DNA from: Bacillus cereus
GTDB lineage: Bacteria; Bacillota; Bacilli; Bacillales; Bacillaceae_G
Direction of reading: 5' to 3'
NCBI RefSeq assembly: GCF_025917685.1
Contig: NZ_CP089518.1
Span: 155,001-219,000 of the forward strand
Length of the DNA stretch: 64,000 nucleotides
How positions within the stretch are numbered: position 1 is the first letter of the stretch; every line of letters begins with the position of its first letter. The translations under genes were made by a program, and so were the position numbers. The notes under the pieces were generated by a model that ran no database searches, was not told the DNA's origin, and saw only the letters and a list, made by a program, of their open reading frames with translations. This document shows, one piece after another, positions 10,165 to 18,896 of the stretch.

Positions 10165-10201
10165 CACCCCTTTGGATATTTTTATCTAAAGGGGTGTTTT
10201 T
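10165..10201 (+). terminator. Terminator of glmS
   Basis: A 12-bp stem (CACCCCTTTGGA / TCTAAAGGGGTG, one G-T pair) with a T-run, 35 nt after the stop codon. Confidence 0.9.
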
Positions 10202-10291
10202 GTGTCCAAAAGAAAAAGAACATCTAAAATTGATAAGTGGATTAAAGAGGGGCGAGGAACTAGCAGTGGGGATGGACAGAATCCCCACTGA
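10202..10291 (+). pseudogene. tnsA-like remnant (Tn7-type endonuclease N-terminus)
   Basis: A GTG-started 29-codon frame includes KIDKWIKEGRG followed by SSGDG. Tn7 TnsA begins with a closely similar stretch, RRIKEGRGQGHGKDY, and related Firmicute proteins keep IKEGRG-x-G. The frame then runs into a palindrome and a stop, so only the first twenty or so residues survive. The position is telling: it lies immediately after glmS, the attachment site used by Tn7, and reads away from glmS as tnsA does in Tn7. The identification rests on one short motif plus location. Confidence 0.5.
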
Positions 10292-10307
10292 TTAAAGTTT
10301 CACTTTA
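10265..10307. repeat. Palindromic hairpin element, possibly a dispersed B. cereus-group repeat
   Basis: AGTGGGGA pairs perfectly with TCCCCACT over a 9-nt loop (10265-10289). A second small palindrome, AAAGT-TTC-ACTTT, follows at once. There is no T-run, so it is not a standard terminator. I recall similar hairpins scattered through B. cereus-group chromosomes but cannot confirm the family. It interrupts the tnsA-like remnant. Confidence 0.35.
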
Positions 10308-10435
10308 TCGGATTTTGAAAGGAACTACTTTTATTTATCAGAATTTTCCGTTATCATTTTAAGTATTCGTGAACAATTTCCTTTATTACACAGGAAGAGA
10401 CGATAGATTATTAGACATTACGAGGGGGCTTATTA

Positions 10436-12409
10436 ATGCAAATAAATGAAGAAACATATTTAAGTATAGAAGAGATTATTTCATTACCAGCTTTATCAAG
10501 TACAAACATAAGTGATGATGGAAAAAATGTAGCATTTGTTAAGAAGACAGCTAACTGGAAAGACAATACATATAGGAATCATATATGGATATATGAAAAA
10601 GATAAGGAGCAGAGTTACCCATTAACAACTGGGGATATAGATAGTATACACCCATTATGGTCCCCAGATTCTAGGGATATCGCCTACCTTAGCCCAGTTG
10701 GTGAGGGGGATAATAAGAAAAATCAAATCTTTGTTAAGTCAATAGATGGTTATGGTGAGTTACAAATTACTGATGAGAAAGAAGGGATCAGTAATTTTAA
10801 ATGGGAGCCTAGTGGTAAAGGCTTTTATTATGTGGCACAGTCAAAAGAATCAGAGCTGATAAAGAAGCGGAAGGAACTATATGGGGATTTCCAACGTATA
10901 GGTAAGGAGTACAAGAATAATTGTTTATATTACATTGAAATAGAAAAAGTGATACAAAATGATAAAGAGGAACATGAAAATAGCGGTGTTTATCAACTAA
11001 CTAATGGGAAGGATTTTCATATCCACGAATTTGATATTTCAAATGATGGGAAAAAGGTTGTATTTATGGCTACACCAAGCTCAAATATGGGAGATTATAT
11101 GAATGGAGATCTATACATACTAGATATTAAAGCTGGAGAGCTACAAAAGATGAATATGGATAAGTTGTTGGGAGGGAGCGTTTGCTTTTCTCCTGAAGGC
11201 AGCAAAATATGCTACTCAGCAAGCATAAGGGAGAAGGAGTACTATAAGACTCATATACAAGACAGTACATTAGAGATATATGATATGAATACTGGAGAGG
11301 TAATTCGGCCTTTAACAAACTTTGATAGTACGGTTATGCCATTACAGTGGACGGCTAAGGGGATTTTAATTAGATGGCAGGATAAAACTAACTATCGTAT
11401 TGGATTGCTATGTGAGGATGGCACTGTGGAAATGTTAAGTGACAAAGTAGATGGCTTTATAATGAATGCTTCTATAACAAGGGATGGAAATCATATATCC
11501 TATAATAAGGCTATTACAAATGAAACCTTTGAAATCTATTTAGACGATAAAAAAATAACGAATGAAAATAGCTTTTTCGAAGGAAAGCTTAAAAGTAATA
11601 GGGAAATAGTCTCATGGAAAAGTAGTGATGGTCTTGAAATAGAGGGTGTTTTATCGACTCCAGTAGAGTTTGACGCAAATGAAAAATATCCCTTATTAGT
11701 AGTAATCCATGGTGGTCCGGCTTGGGCATCCTTCCCGATATTTTCAGAGTGTTTTAATGAAAAATATCCTATTGAGCAATTTATCGAAAAAGGCTTTATA
11801 GTTTTAGAGCCGAACTATAGGGGAAGTTCTGGTTATGGTAATGAATTCTTAAAAGCAAACTATCGAAAACAGGGAATTGCTGACTACGATGATGTTATAT
11901 CTGGAGTGGATAAACTAGTTGATCAAGGGATTGTAGATAAGGGTAGAGTAGGGGTTATGGGATGGAGCAACGGGGGATATATATCAGCTTTCTGTTCTAC
12001 ATATAGTAGTAGATTTAAAGCTATTTCAGTTGGAGGTGGAATCACTAACTGGAGTACCCATTATGTAAATACAGATATCCCTTACTTTATTAGAATGCAT
12101 TTAGGAAATACTCCATGGAATGATCCAGATATATATACAAAAACATCGCCAATGACATATATTAAATCAGCCTGTACTCCCACCTTAATCCAACATGGCG
12201 AAAAGGATGCAAGAATTCCAACTCTAAACGCATATGAGCTATATCAAGGATTAAGGGATATGGAAGTGGATACAGAATTAATTATATTTAAAGGAATGGC
12301 ATATAGTTCTGACCAGCCAGGAATTAATGTGGCTATTATGAAGCAGAATTTGATGTGGTTTTCACACTATATTCTTGGAGAAAGTATGAAAGATTTTAGG
12401 ACTTTATAA
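10436..12409 (+). CDS. S9-family prolyl oligopeptidase-like protein, catalytic His replaced
   Basis: A 657-aa S9 peptidase: an N-terminal seven-bladed beta-propeller (about 20-390, with WSPDSRDIAY and repeated D-G-K turns) and a C-terminal alpha/beta-hydrolase domain. The nucleophile elbow GWSNGG (Ser511) and the acid HGEKDARIP (Asp591) are present, with acylaminoacyl-peptidase-like spacing (80). The base is expected 32 residues after the Asp; there the sequence reads KGMAYSSDQPG with Tyr623 (TAT) instead of His (CAT). No signal peptide is seen. ATA and AGG codons are more frequent than in neighbouring core genes, and it lies just past the glmS/Tn7 site, so it may be acquired cargo. A Shine-Dalgarno GAGGGGGC precedes the ATG. 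Confidence 0.85.
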   Translation: MQINEETYLSIEEIISLPALSSTNISDDGKNVAFVKKTANWKDNTYRNHIWIYEKDKEQSYPLTTGDIDSIHPLWSPDSRDIAYLSPVGEGDNKKNQIFVKSIDGYGELQITDEKEGISNFKWEPSGKGFYYVAQSKESELIKKRKELYGDFQRIGKEYKNNCLYYIEIEKVIQNDKEEHENSGVYQLTNGKDFHIHEFDISNDGKKVVFMATPSSNMGDYMNGDLYILDIKAGELQKMNMDKLLGGSVCFSPEGSKICYSASIREKEYYKTHIQDSTLEIYDMNTGEVIRPLTNFDSTVMPLQWTAKGILIRWQDKTNYRIGLLCEDGTVEMLSDKVDGFIMNASITRDGNHISYNKAITNETFEIYLDDKKITNENSFFEGKLKSNREIVSWKSSDGLEIEGVLSTPVEFDANEKYPLLVVIHGGPAWASFPIFSECFNEKYPIEQFIEKGFIVLEPNYRGSSGYGNEFLKANYRKQGIADYDDVISGVDKLVDQGIVDKGRVGVMGWSNGGYISAFCSTYSSRFKAISVGGGITNWSTHYVNTDIPYFIRMHLGNTPWNDPDIYTKTSPMTYIKSACTPTLIQHGEKDARIPTLNAYELYQGLRDMEVDTELIIFKGMAYSSDQPGINVAIMKQNLMWFSHYILGESMKDFRTL

Positions 12410-12470
12410 TGGATATCCTCACAGGATACATAAGGATGAAACAGTCTCATAAGGAGGGCTGTTTTCATAT

Positions 12471-12572
12471 TTATCTTGTGATTGTAGCTCTTGCTTCTGG
12501 TTCATCTGCAAGTATACGTATTATTGGATTTTCAGATAGCCTAACGTTATAAGGTAGCTTATAACGTTTAAA
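12471..12572 (-). pseudogene. Short 3' gene fragment, family unknown
   Basis: On the minus strand a frame of about 33 codons ends in a stop at 12471. It includes KLPYNVRLSENPIIRIL and ADEPEARATITR, which read like the C-terminus of a protein, but there is no start codon or ribosome-binding site and a stop lies just upstream. I do not recognise the parent family. It supports gene loss in this stretch behind glmS. Confidence 0.3.
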
Positions 12573-12640
12573 TTACTTCTATAGATAAATTTGTATTATA
12601 TCGAATTGTGAATAGTTTAGGTGATTTATTGTATATCAAA

Positions 12641-12670
12641 AAACCGAAATCTGATTATAGATTTCGGTTT
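12641..12670. terminator. Terminator for the doxX unit (possibly bidirectional)
   Basis: A 12-bp perfect stem (AAACCGAAATCT / AGATTTCGGTTT) with a 6-nt loop and flanking A/T tracts, 62 nt past the end of the minus-strand doxX-like gene. Confidence 0.8.
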
Positions 12671-12731
12671 CACTTTATGTGAGAAAATGATCGTGTTTCT
12701 TATTAGCTTATATTTAAAAGATGAACTGTTC

Positions 12732-13238
12732 TTATGCAGTTTTACTTAATTTATATGCTGCACGGCTATTTTTTTTGAAAAGTTTTTGGAAAACATAACC
12801 ATCTAATCCGATACGTCCAGCATTCTGTCCTGCAACTAAAATGAACATAGTTAAAATAAGTAGGTTTGGGTTTACACTAACAGTTCCGCTTAATAAAAAT
12901 GAAAGGTTCATTATGATTCCGAAAAATGCAGCTGTTTTTGTTAATCCACCTAAAATTAAACCGAGACCTACTAAAATTTCTCCCCATTGAACTAGAAAGC
13001 TAAATAGGTCTGCGTTTGGAAGAACAAAATGTTGAAGGAAATCTGCCCACCAACCTTGTACTGCAGGGTGACTACCTGATGCTTGAGCGATAGCTCCTTT
13101 TAGAAAACCACTTGCATCAAAAGACTGTCCAACAACTTTTCCTATTCCAGCAGCAAGCCACGCATATCCTATGTAAAATCGTAAAAATAATAATATGAAA
13201 GCAGCACGTTTATCAGTTCTTAAAAAGTTGATAACCAT
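12732..13238 (-). CDS. DoxX-family membrane protein
   Basis: A 168-aa integral membrane protein with four predicted hydrophobic helices and the DoxX-type opening (LRFYIGYAWLAAGIGK near residue 20). GEILVGLGLILGGLTK in the middle is also typical. DoxX proteins are linked to thiol and oxidative or quinone stress; CatD of B. subtilis is one example. A GGAGGG ribosome-binding site precedes the ATG. The gene is single, with a palindromic operator over its promoter, so a dedicated repressor encoded elsewhere is likely. The exact function is unproved. Confidence 0.85.
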   Translation of the reverse strand: MVINFLRTDKRAAFILLFLRFYIGYAWLAAGIGKVVGQSFDASGFLKGAIAQASGSHPAVQGWWADFLQHFVLPNADLFSFLVQWGEILVGLGLILGGLTKTAAFFGIIMNLSFLLSGTVSVNPNLLILTMFILVAGQNAGRIGLDGYVFQKLFKKNSRAAYKLSKTA

Positions 13239-13272
13239 TGAAATCCCTCCAATGTATTGTATTTACATGTTT

Positions 13273-13308
13273 ATTATATATCCATTGTGAAAAGATTCAC
13301 AATGGATA
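13273..13308 (-). promoter_or_regulatory. Promoter of the doxX-like gene overlapped by a 13-bp palindrome
   Basis: On the minus strand TTGTGA (13302-13297) and TATAAT (13278-13273) are 18 bp apart. A perfect inverted repeat with 13-bp arms (TATCCATTGTGAA / TTCACAATGGATA, 4-nt loop, 13279-13308) covers the -35 and the spacer, the classic place for a repressor operator. Confidence 0.7.
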
Positions 13309-13489
13309 AAGTGTGAACAAAAATTATGATTTTTCATTTGTACATAAAGTATTTGGAAATTTATTTTTTAGAGGATGAACAATAAATGAGGGATGGGAGC
13401 TCTCCACTAAAATAGATAGCTCCCATAGTAAACAGATTAATGTACATTCTTTTAACTATCTACTATTAGTGTATCTTTTCTTTTCCTTA

Positions 13490-14401
13490 TTATTTCTCCG
13501 GTTTTATATAAGGAACAATTTGTGCAGTAACCCCTACAGAAGCACCACGAATAAAGTCTTGGTTTTCTAATGCCTTAAAGTTTTCTGTTTTTCCTGTTAG
13601 CATAACACCTAAAATTTTCACTTGATCGAATGGTTTGTTTTTGTTTGATTTTAAAAACTTCTGGATGTCTTCGTCATGTCCATCGTCATCGTATTGGTTA
13701 AGTGAATCAACGAACTCTTTATACGCTTCTTCAGGGGACTTGTCTGGATTAAATCCGTAAACGGGCATACCAGCAGGTCCCTTGCTTTCGTCTCCAATTG
13801 GTGAGGTCATATATAACCATACAATGTTTAAGTTGTCTGGAATTTTTTCTTTAATTTCTTGTAGTGTGTAGGGCTGATTGAAAGAGATAGCAACTTCGGC
13901 AACATAGTTGTTCATTTGTGAAACTTCCCCTAATTCATTTTGGACACCATCAAAATATTCCTTAATAGCGGGATTATAAAATGTTGCAAACTTTTTCTTT
14001 GTTTGTTTATCGTACTCGTAGAACTCTGTATCGGACCAATAAAAACCAGGTGTTAATTCATTGGAATCGATATTGGTACGGAGCCAACCATAGGAACTTG
14101 TTAATGTGTTCCATGGGACTACATAACCATTAATATTTTTAGAACGATTTGATATAATATTGCCGCCAAACATGGATGAGTTACTCGTTACTTGAGAATC
14201 AATTTGCACATTCGGTTCTGCAATTGCATTATGTAAAAAGAGATGTTCGTGAAGTTTCGTAGAACTTTTCGCCGCGAAGAAATTACCGATCTTATAAATT
14301 ATAGGGATAAGTATTATTACGACGATAATAGAAGTAATAATGGTTTTGAGTAATTGCTTACGTTTCGCTTTTTTTAACGCATCTTTTAAAGAAGTGTCCA
14401 T
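13490..14401 (-). CDS. Anti-sigma factor, Sigma_reg N/C-terminal type
   Basis: A 303-aa protein with a short cytoplasmic N-terminus, one transmembrane helix (about 20-40, TIITSIIVVIILIPIIYKIG) and a long extracytoplasmic part resembling the sigma factor regulator C-terminal domain. It starts with TAATG, sharing one base with the stop codon of the sigma gene upstream, so the two are translationally coupled. Position and topology suggest that it sequesters the sigma factor until an envelope signal is sensed. Confidence 0.8.
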   Translation of the reverse strand: MDTSLKDALKKAKRKQLLKTIITSIIVVIILIPIIYKIGNFFAAKSSTKLHEHLFLHNAIAEPNVQIDSQVTSNSSMFGGNIISNRSKNINGYVVPWNTLTSSYGWLRTNIDSNELTPGFYWSDTEFYEYDKQTKKKFATFYNPAIKEYFDGVQNELGEVSQMNNYVAEVAISFNQPYTLQEIKEKIPDNLNIVWLYMTSPIGDESKGPAGMPVYGFNPDKSPEEAYKEFVDSLNQYDDDGHDEDIQKFLKSNKNKPFDQVKILGVMLTGKTENFKALENQDFIRGASVGVTAQIVPYIKPEK

Positions 14402-14895
14402 TAAGTTTTTCCTCCTACTGTAGAATGAATTGTTTTACGTGCGCGATGTAATTTTTGTTTGACACTGTTCACTTGAATATCTAATATTAGAGCGATTTCT
14501 TCATATGAAAAGTTGTAATAGTACTTTAAAAAGAAGGCCTCTTTATATTCTAATTTTATATCTTTTAATAGATAGAAAATCTCATCTTTATTTAAAACAG
14601 CGTCTAATTCTTGGTCTGTATATTGTAGTTTTGAATAAATCTCTTCAGTTAAATAAATGTTTTGCTGTTCTTTTTTTCTCTTTAAGTCAATGTATTCGTT
14701 TAGTGCGACTCTGAAAAACCATGGACGTATGTTACTCTCGGTTAGATCATCTAGCAATGTGTATACTTTATAGAAAGTATTTTGGATGATGTCTTCTGCA
14801 TCTTCTTTTATAGCTCCTTTCGCTAGTAATAGCTTGAACACTTCCTCTCCTAAATTGATAAGATAGGAGGTCAATATTTTTTCTTTTCCCATCAT
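14401..14895 (-). CDS. ECF RNA polymerase sigma factor
   Basis: A 164-aa extracytoplasmic-function sigma factor. Region 2 is visible near residues 20-85 (DAEDIIQNTFYKVYTLLDD, then PWFFRVALNEYIDLKRK). Region 4 is near 110-160 (EYKEAFFLKYYYNFSYEEIA and VNSVKQKLHRARK). ECF factors usually drive their own operon. The start is one of two adjacent ATG codons after AAGGAGGAAAA. No convincing AAC/CGT autoregulatory promoter could be picked out upstream. Confidence 0.92.
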   Translation of the reverse strand: MMGKEKILTSYLINLGEEVFKLLLAKGAIKEDAEDIIQNTFYKVYTLLDDLTESNIRPWFFRVALNEYIDLKRKKEQQNIYLTEEIYSKLQYTDQELDAVLNKDEIFYLLKDIKLEYKEAFFLKYYYNFSYEEIALILDIQVNSVKQKLHRARKTIHSTVGGKT

Positions 14896-15286
14896 TTTTC
14901 CTCCTTACACTTATACAACGAATAGGTAATGGTAAATGTATACACTTAAATTCAAATTAGTTATTAACTACGGTTTATAGTACATGATACTTCATGAATA
15001 GGAGTAATTATTTCGTTTTTTGAAATATTAAATCTTTAATGTTAAAATAAAATTTGGAGATATATGGAGAGGGGACAAAGACTCAATATGTGGATGAACT
15101 TGTAATGATTAGAAATTAGATAGATGAATTTTTCTCTCATAAGCGAGGGGTTATTTAGCTATCTGTAAATCATTCAAGGACTGCATATTTAGCTTGTACA
15201 TCCCTTTTGTAAGGATAGATGCCTATGTGGGGAAATTTATATCTCTTATATAAAATATGCGTCCTTTAAACTTGGAGGAGTATAGT
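14896..15286. other. Intergenic region between divergent ECF sigma and SDR genes
   Basis: About 390 bp of AT-rich sequence hold the two outward promoters. I see no RNA gene, no strong palindrome and no coding frame with a ribosome-binding site here. Confidence 0.5.
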
Positions 15287-16060
15287 GTGAATCAATTAAA
15301 AAATAAAGTAGCTGTTGTTACAGGAGTTAGTCGTCTAGATGGTATTGGAGCAGCTATTTGTAAAGAATTAGCTGAAGCAGGATACGATATATTTTTTACG
15401 TACTGGACGAATTACGATAAAGAGATGCCTTGGGGCGTTGATCAAAATGAACAAATACAATTAAAAGAAGAGCTGTTACAAAACGGTGTGAAAGTATCAA
15501 GTATGGAGTTAGATTTAACTCGGAATGATGCATCAAATCAGCTTATAAATAAAGTTACTGAACAACTAGGGTACCCTCATATATTAATTAACAATGCAGC
15601 GTATTCTACGAATAATGATTTCTCCAATTTGACTGCTGAAGATTTGGATAAACATTACATGGTAAATGTTCGCGGCACTACATTGTTAAGTAGTGAGTTT
15701 GCACGTGGATTTAATAAGAAATCAGGTGGTAGAATCGTTAATATTACTTCGGGACAGTTTAAAGGACCTATGGCTGGCGAGTTAGCCTATGCAACAACGA
15801 AGGGAGCTATTGATGCTCTCACTAGTACTTTGTCAGCAGAGGTAGCCCATTTAGGTATAACTGTTAATGCAATTAATCCAGGGCCAACTGATACGGGATG
15901 GATGACAGAAGAGATAAAAAGAGGATTAAAACCGATGTTTCCTTTCGGCAGAATTGGTGAACCGAAAGATGCAGCGAGGCTTATTAAGTTTTTAGTAAGT
16001 GAAGAAGCGGAGTGGATTACAGGACAAGTTATTCATTCAGAAGGTGGATTTAAGAGATAA
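15287..16060 (+). CDS. Short-chain dehydrogenase/reductase
   Basis: A 257-aa NAD(P)-dependent SDR with a FabG-like fold. The cofactor motif is TGVSRLDGIG near residue 15. The catalytic residues are Ser155 (NITSGQ), Tyr168 and Lys172 (YATTK), and NNA lies at the end of beta-4. PGPTDTGWM follows. The GTG at 15287 was chosen because TTGGAGGAG lies 6 nt upstream; the frame is open back to 15257 without a ribosome-binding site. The substrate cannot be inferred; it is not in a fatty-acid operon. Confidence 0.88.
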   Translation: MNQLKNKVAVVTGVSRLDGIGAAICKELAEAGYDIFFTYWTNYDKEMPWGVDQNEQIQLKEELLQNGVKVSSMELDLTRNDASNQLINKVTEQLGYPHILINNAAYSTNNDFSNLTAEDLDKHYMVNVRGTTLLSSEFARGFNKKSGGRIVNITSGQFKGPMAGELAYATTKGAIDALTSTLSAEVAHLGITVNAINPGPTDTGWMTEEIKRGLKPMFPFGRIGEPKDAARLIKFLVSEEAEWITGQVIHSEGGFKR

Positions 16061-16070
16061 TTTTATAATT

Positions 16071-16110
16071 AAAAAGAAGGTATCTCATTTCAGTGAGATA
16101 CCTTCTTTTT
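16071..16110. terminator. Bidirectional terminator between SDR and metI
   Basis: A perfect 17-bp stem (16071-16087 with 16094-16110), A-rich on one side and T-rich on the other, serves the converging SDR gene and metNIQ operon. Confidence 0.92.
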
Positions 16111-16777
16111 AATCTTTCTTCAATCTTCGCGCTATACCATTCCCTAATGACTGTAATCCTTGAACGAGAATGATTAAAATAAAGACTGTTGCATACATCA
16201 CTTCAGGTTCGTAGCGTAAATGTCCGAATCGATATGCTAAATCACCGAGGCCTCCAGCACCTACAAGTCCAGCCATTGCTGTTGCACCGATTAAGCCAAT
16301 TGTTGCGATTGTTAATCCAAGTACGAGAGACGGACGGGCTTCTTTAACCATAACGTGCCAAATGATTTTTATAGTAGAGACTCCCATTGCTTGATATGCT
16401 TCAATGACACCACGATCCACTTCTAATAAAGCAGTTTCCATTAAACGTGCAATATAAGGGGCTGTAAATACGACAAGTGGTACGATAACACCTTGTACGC
16501 CAATTGATGTTCCCATTAGAAACTTTGTGAAAGGTAAAATAAAGAATAATAGAATGATAAATGGAAGAGAGCGAATGACATTAATAACTGTATTAAGAAT
16601 AGGATAGATAATTTTATTTTCTCGCTGTCCACCAGGTCTCGTTAAAACAAGTGTGACACCAAGTGGTAATGCAATAAGGATAGAGATAAGTAATGAAATA
16701 GATGTCATTTGAAATGTTTGAATTGTTGCTTCCCATATTACGTTACCCCACTCATCCAAAAAGGGCTTGTTTCCCAT
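16109..16777 (-). CDS. metI: Methionine ABC transporter permease
   Basis: A 222-aa inner membrane permease of the MetNIQ importer, with five or so hydrophobic helices. The EAA loop for docking MetN reads EAYQAMGVSTIKIIWHVMVKE near residue 135. It overlaps the end of metN by 26 nt and is last in the metQ-metN-metI transcript. SAM-riboswitch control of the unit supports methionine as the substrate. Confidence 0.94.
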   Translation of the reverse strand: MGNKPFLDEWGNVIWEATIQTFQMTSISLLISILIALPLGVTLVLTRPGGQRENKIIYPILNTVINVIRSLPFIILLFFILPFTKFLMGTSIGVQGVIVPLVVFTAPYIARLMETALLEVDRGVIEAYQAMGVSTIKIIWHVMVKEARPSLVLGLTIATIGLIGATAMAGLVGAGGLGDLAYRFGHLRYEPEVMYATVFILIILVQGLQSLGNGIARRLKKD

Positions 16778-17792
16778 AATCTGTTCTACCTCCTTCTACG
16801 ATAATTCCTTGTTCTTGTAAAAATGATAAAGCACGGTTTACTTCATTTTTGTCACCTTGCATATGAACGACCAGTTTCCCATATGCCTCATGTTTTAACT
16901 GCGTAATATTGCCTGATAAAATATTAGGATATACCTGAAAACGTTTTGTAGCGACAGCTAACGCTGGTTCTCCTGAAGCGGTTCCTATAAATGAAAGTGT
17001 TACGATTTCTCCAGTGCTTTGTAGCTCTTTCTGTACCTCTTCTGGAATTTTAGCTGCAAATGCGCTATTTACAAATTTCTTCGTTGTTACATGTTGTGGG
17101 TTTGTAAAAATATCTTTTACGGTTCCACTTTCGACTACCGCCCCATGTTCCATAACGGCAACGTGGTCACAAATACGCTGGATGACATTCATTTCGTGTG
17201 TAATTAGTAAAATCGTGATTCCAATTTCTTCATTGATTTTTAATAACAAATCAAGAATAGAATCGGTCGTTTCCGGATCTAATGCGCTCGTTGCTTCATC
17301 ACTTAATAAAACTTCAGGCTCATGAGATAGTGCACGAGCGATCGCTACACGTTGTTTTTGGCCACCAGATAATTCACTTGGATAGGCGTCTTTTTTATTA
17401 AAGAGATCAACAATGCGTAAATACTTTTCTACCCTTTTTTCAATTTCATTTTTGGGAAGACCAGATAGACGTAAGGGTAGTGCGATGTTTTCATAAACGG
17501 TAACGGTTTTAAGTAAATTGAATCCTTGAAAAATCATGCCGATCTTTTGTCTCGCTTTTGCGAGTTCTTTTGTCGATAAGGTTGTTAAATCTTGTTCGTT
17601 TATAATGATATTTCCTGTCGTTGGTTTTTCTAATAAATTTACACAGCGAATTAATGTACTTTTACCAGCGCCGCTATATCCAATGATTCCAAATACCTCG
17701 CCCTTTTTTACTTTAAGGGAAGTTGATTTAAGGGCCTCAACATTCCCTTTTTTTGTTGTAAATACTTTGGAGACGTTTTTTAATTCAATCAT
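16752..17792 (-). CDS. metN: Methionine ABC transporter ATP-binding protein
   Basis: A 346-aa ATPase. Walker A is GYSGAGKST, the signature LSGGQKQR, and Walker B LLSDEATSALDP. A C-terminal NIL domain (about 265-346) is the part that binds methionine and causes trans-inhibition in MetN proteins. It lies 12 nt after metQ and overlaps metI. Confidence 0.96.
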   Translation of the reverse strand: MIELKNVSKVFTTKKGNVEALKSTSLKVKKGEVFGIIGYSGAGKSTLIRCVNLLEKPTTGNIIINEQDLTTLSTKELAKARQKIGMIFQGFNLLKTVTVYENIALPLRLSGLPKNEIEKRVEKYLRIVDLFNKKDAYPSELSGGQKQRVAIARALSHEPEVLLSDEATSALDPETTDSILDLLLKINEEIGITILLITHEMNVIQRICDHVAVMEHGAVVESGTVKDIFTNPQHVTTKKFVNSAFAAKIPEEVQKELQSTGEIVTLSFIGTASGEPALAVATKRFQVYPNILSGNITQLKHEAYGKLVVHMQGDKNEVNRALSFLQEQGIIVEGGRTDYGKQALFG

Positions 17793-17804
17793 TATAGTCA
17801 GCTC

Positions 17805-18617
17805 CTACCAAGACGGTAAAACAGAACCATCAAATTTTTTCTCAATGAAATCTTTTACTTCTTTAGATTGATAAGCTTTCTTCAATTTATTTACAACTGC
17901 ATCATCTTTATTTTCAGTACGAACAACGACCCAATTCACATATGGTGAATCCTTTCCTTCGCGGAAAATAGAATCTTTCGCTGGGCTTAATTTTGCACCT
18001 AATGCAAAGTTTGTATTAATTGCAGCGGCTTTCACTTCACTTAGCTGCGTTGGTAATTGAGATGCCTCTAATTCAACAATCTTTAATTTTTTTGGATTTT
18101 CAATTACATCTTTTGCAGTTGCCTTTTCTGTAGCTTTTGGATCGACTTTTAAAACCCCTGCTTTTTCAAATAGTTTTAAAGCTCGAAGTTCATTTGTTGG
18201 ATCGTTTGGTACAGCAATTGCGTCACCCTCTTTTAATTCTTTTACATCTTTTAAACTTTTAGAATATACGCCCATAGGGAATGTTACTGTTGAAAATACT
18301 TCAGTTAATTTCATGTTGCGTTCGGCTTTAAATACATCTAAATAAGATTTAGTTTGATAGCTATTTACATCGAGGCTTTTTTCATCTAAAGATACGTTTG
18401 GCGCTACATAATCATTAAATACCTTTACATCAATTTCGAGACCATCTTTTGCTGCAACTTCCTTCACCTTTTCAAAAATTTGTTCATGCGGTCCACCTGT
18501 TACACCAACGGTAATCTTTTTCTCATCTAATGCTTTTACCTCTTTATCAGAATTAGCACCACATGCACCTAACAATAATACAGCTCCACTTACAATACTT
18601 AATAATACCTTTTTCAT
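17805..18617 (-). CDS. metQ: Methionine-binding lipoprotein
   Basis: A 270-aa NlpA/MetQ-family solute-binding lipoprotein that delivers methionine to MetNI. The signal peptide ends in lipobox LLGAC near residue 19. Typical stretches are VGVTGGPHEQIFE, YVAPNVSLDEKSLDVNSYQT and AVPNDPTNELRAL. It is first in the operon and directly downstream of a SAM riboswitch. Confidence 0.95.
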   Translation of the reverse strand: MKKVLLSIVSGAVLLLGACGANSDKEVKALDEKKITVGVTGGPHEQIFEKVKEVAAKDGLEIDVKVFNDYVAPNVSLDEKSLDVNSYQTKSYLDVFKAERNMKLTEVFSTVTFPMGVYSKSLKDVKELKEGDAIAVPNDPTNELRALKLFEKAGVLKVDPKATEKATAKDVIENPKKLKIVELEASQLPTQLSEVKAAAINTNFALGAKLSPAKDSIFREGKDSPYVNWVVVRTENKDDAVVNKLKKAYQSKEVKDFIEKKFDGSVLPSW

Positions 18618-18647
18618 CTATAATTCCCCCTTAATATACGTTCCAAA

Positions 18648-18816
18648 ATAAAAAGCACCTCTCAAAAATAAGAGAGGTGCCGAATAGACGAAATAGGTTC
18701 CTCTCTTATCTTCCAAAACGAAAATCGTTCTGCAGGAATTAGCACCTTAGCTTATACGTTATAAGCTCGGTTGCCGGGCATCATCGGGCCAGTCCCTCCG
18801 CCACTCTTGATAAGAG
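18648..18816 (-). promoter_or_regulatory. SAM riboswitch (S-box) controlling metQNI
   Basis: Read on the minus strand, the S-box core is complete: the P1 strand CTCTTATC (18816-18809), GGCGGAGGGACTGGCCC, GATGATGCCCGGCAACC, AAGGTGCTAATTCCTGCAG and the closing GATAAGAG (18710-18703). A terminator stem GCACCTCTC/GAGAGGTGC with a T-run follows at 18680-18648. SAM binding is expected to terminate transcription before metQ. Confidence 0.96.
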
Positions 18817-18896
18817 TATGTGTATGTAGTTTTTAAATATGGTATTAATAGTAAATCTTACAAAAAGAATTGTCAATATTATTTTCTGAATATATT

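Noticed and set aside
10155..12640. A full set of Tn7-like ends and a target duplication around the S9 peptidase gene
   Set aside because: A TGT lies at the right place after glmS, but I could not find a convincing second end or a matching 5-bp duplication, so only a scar is proposed.
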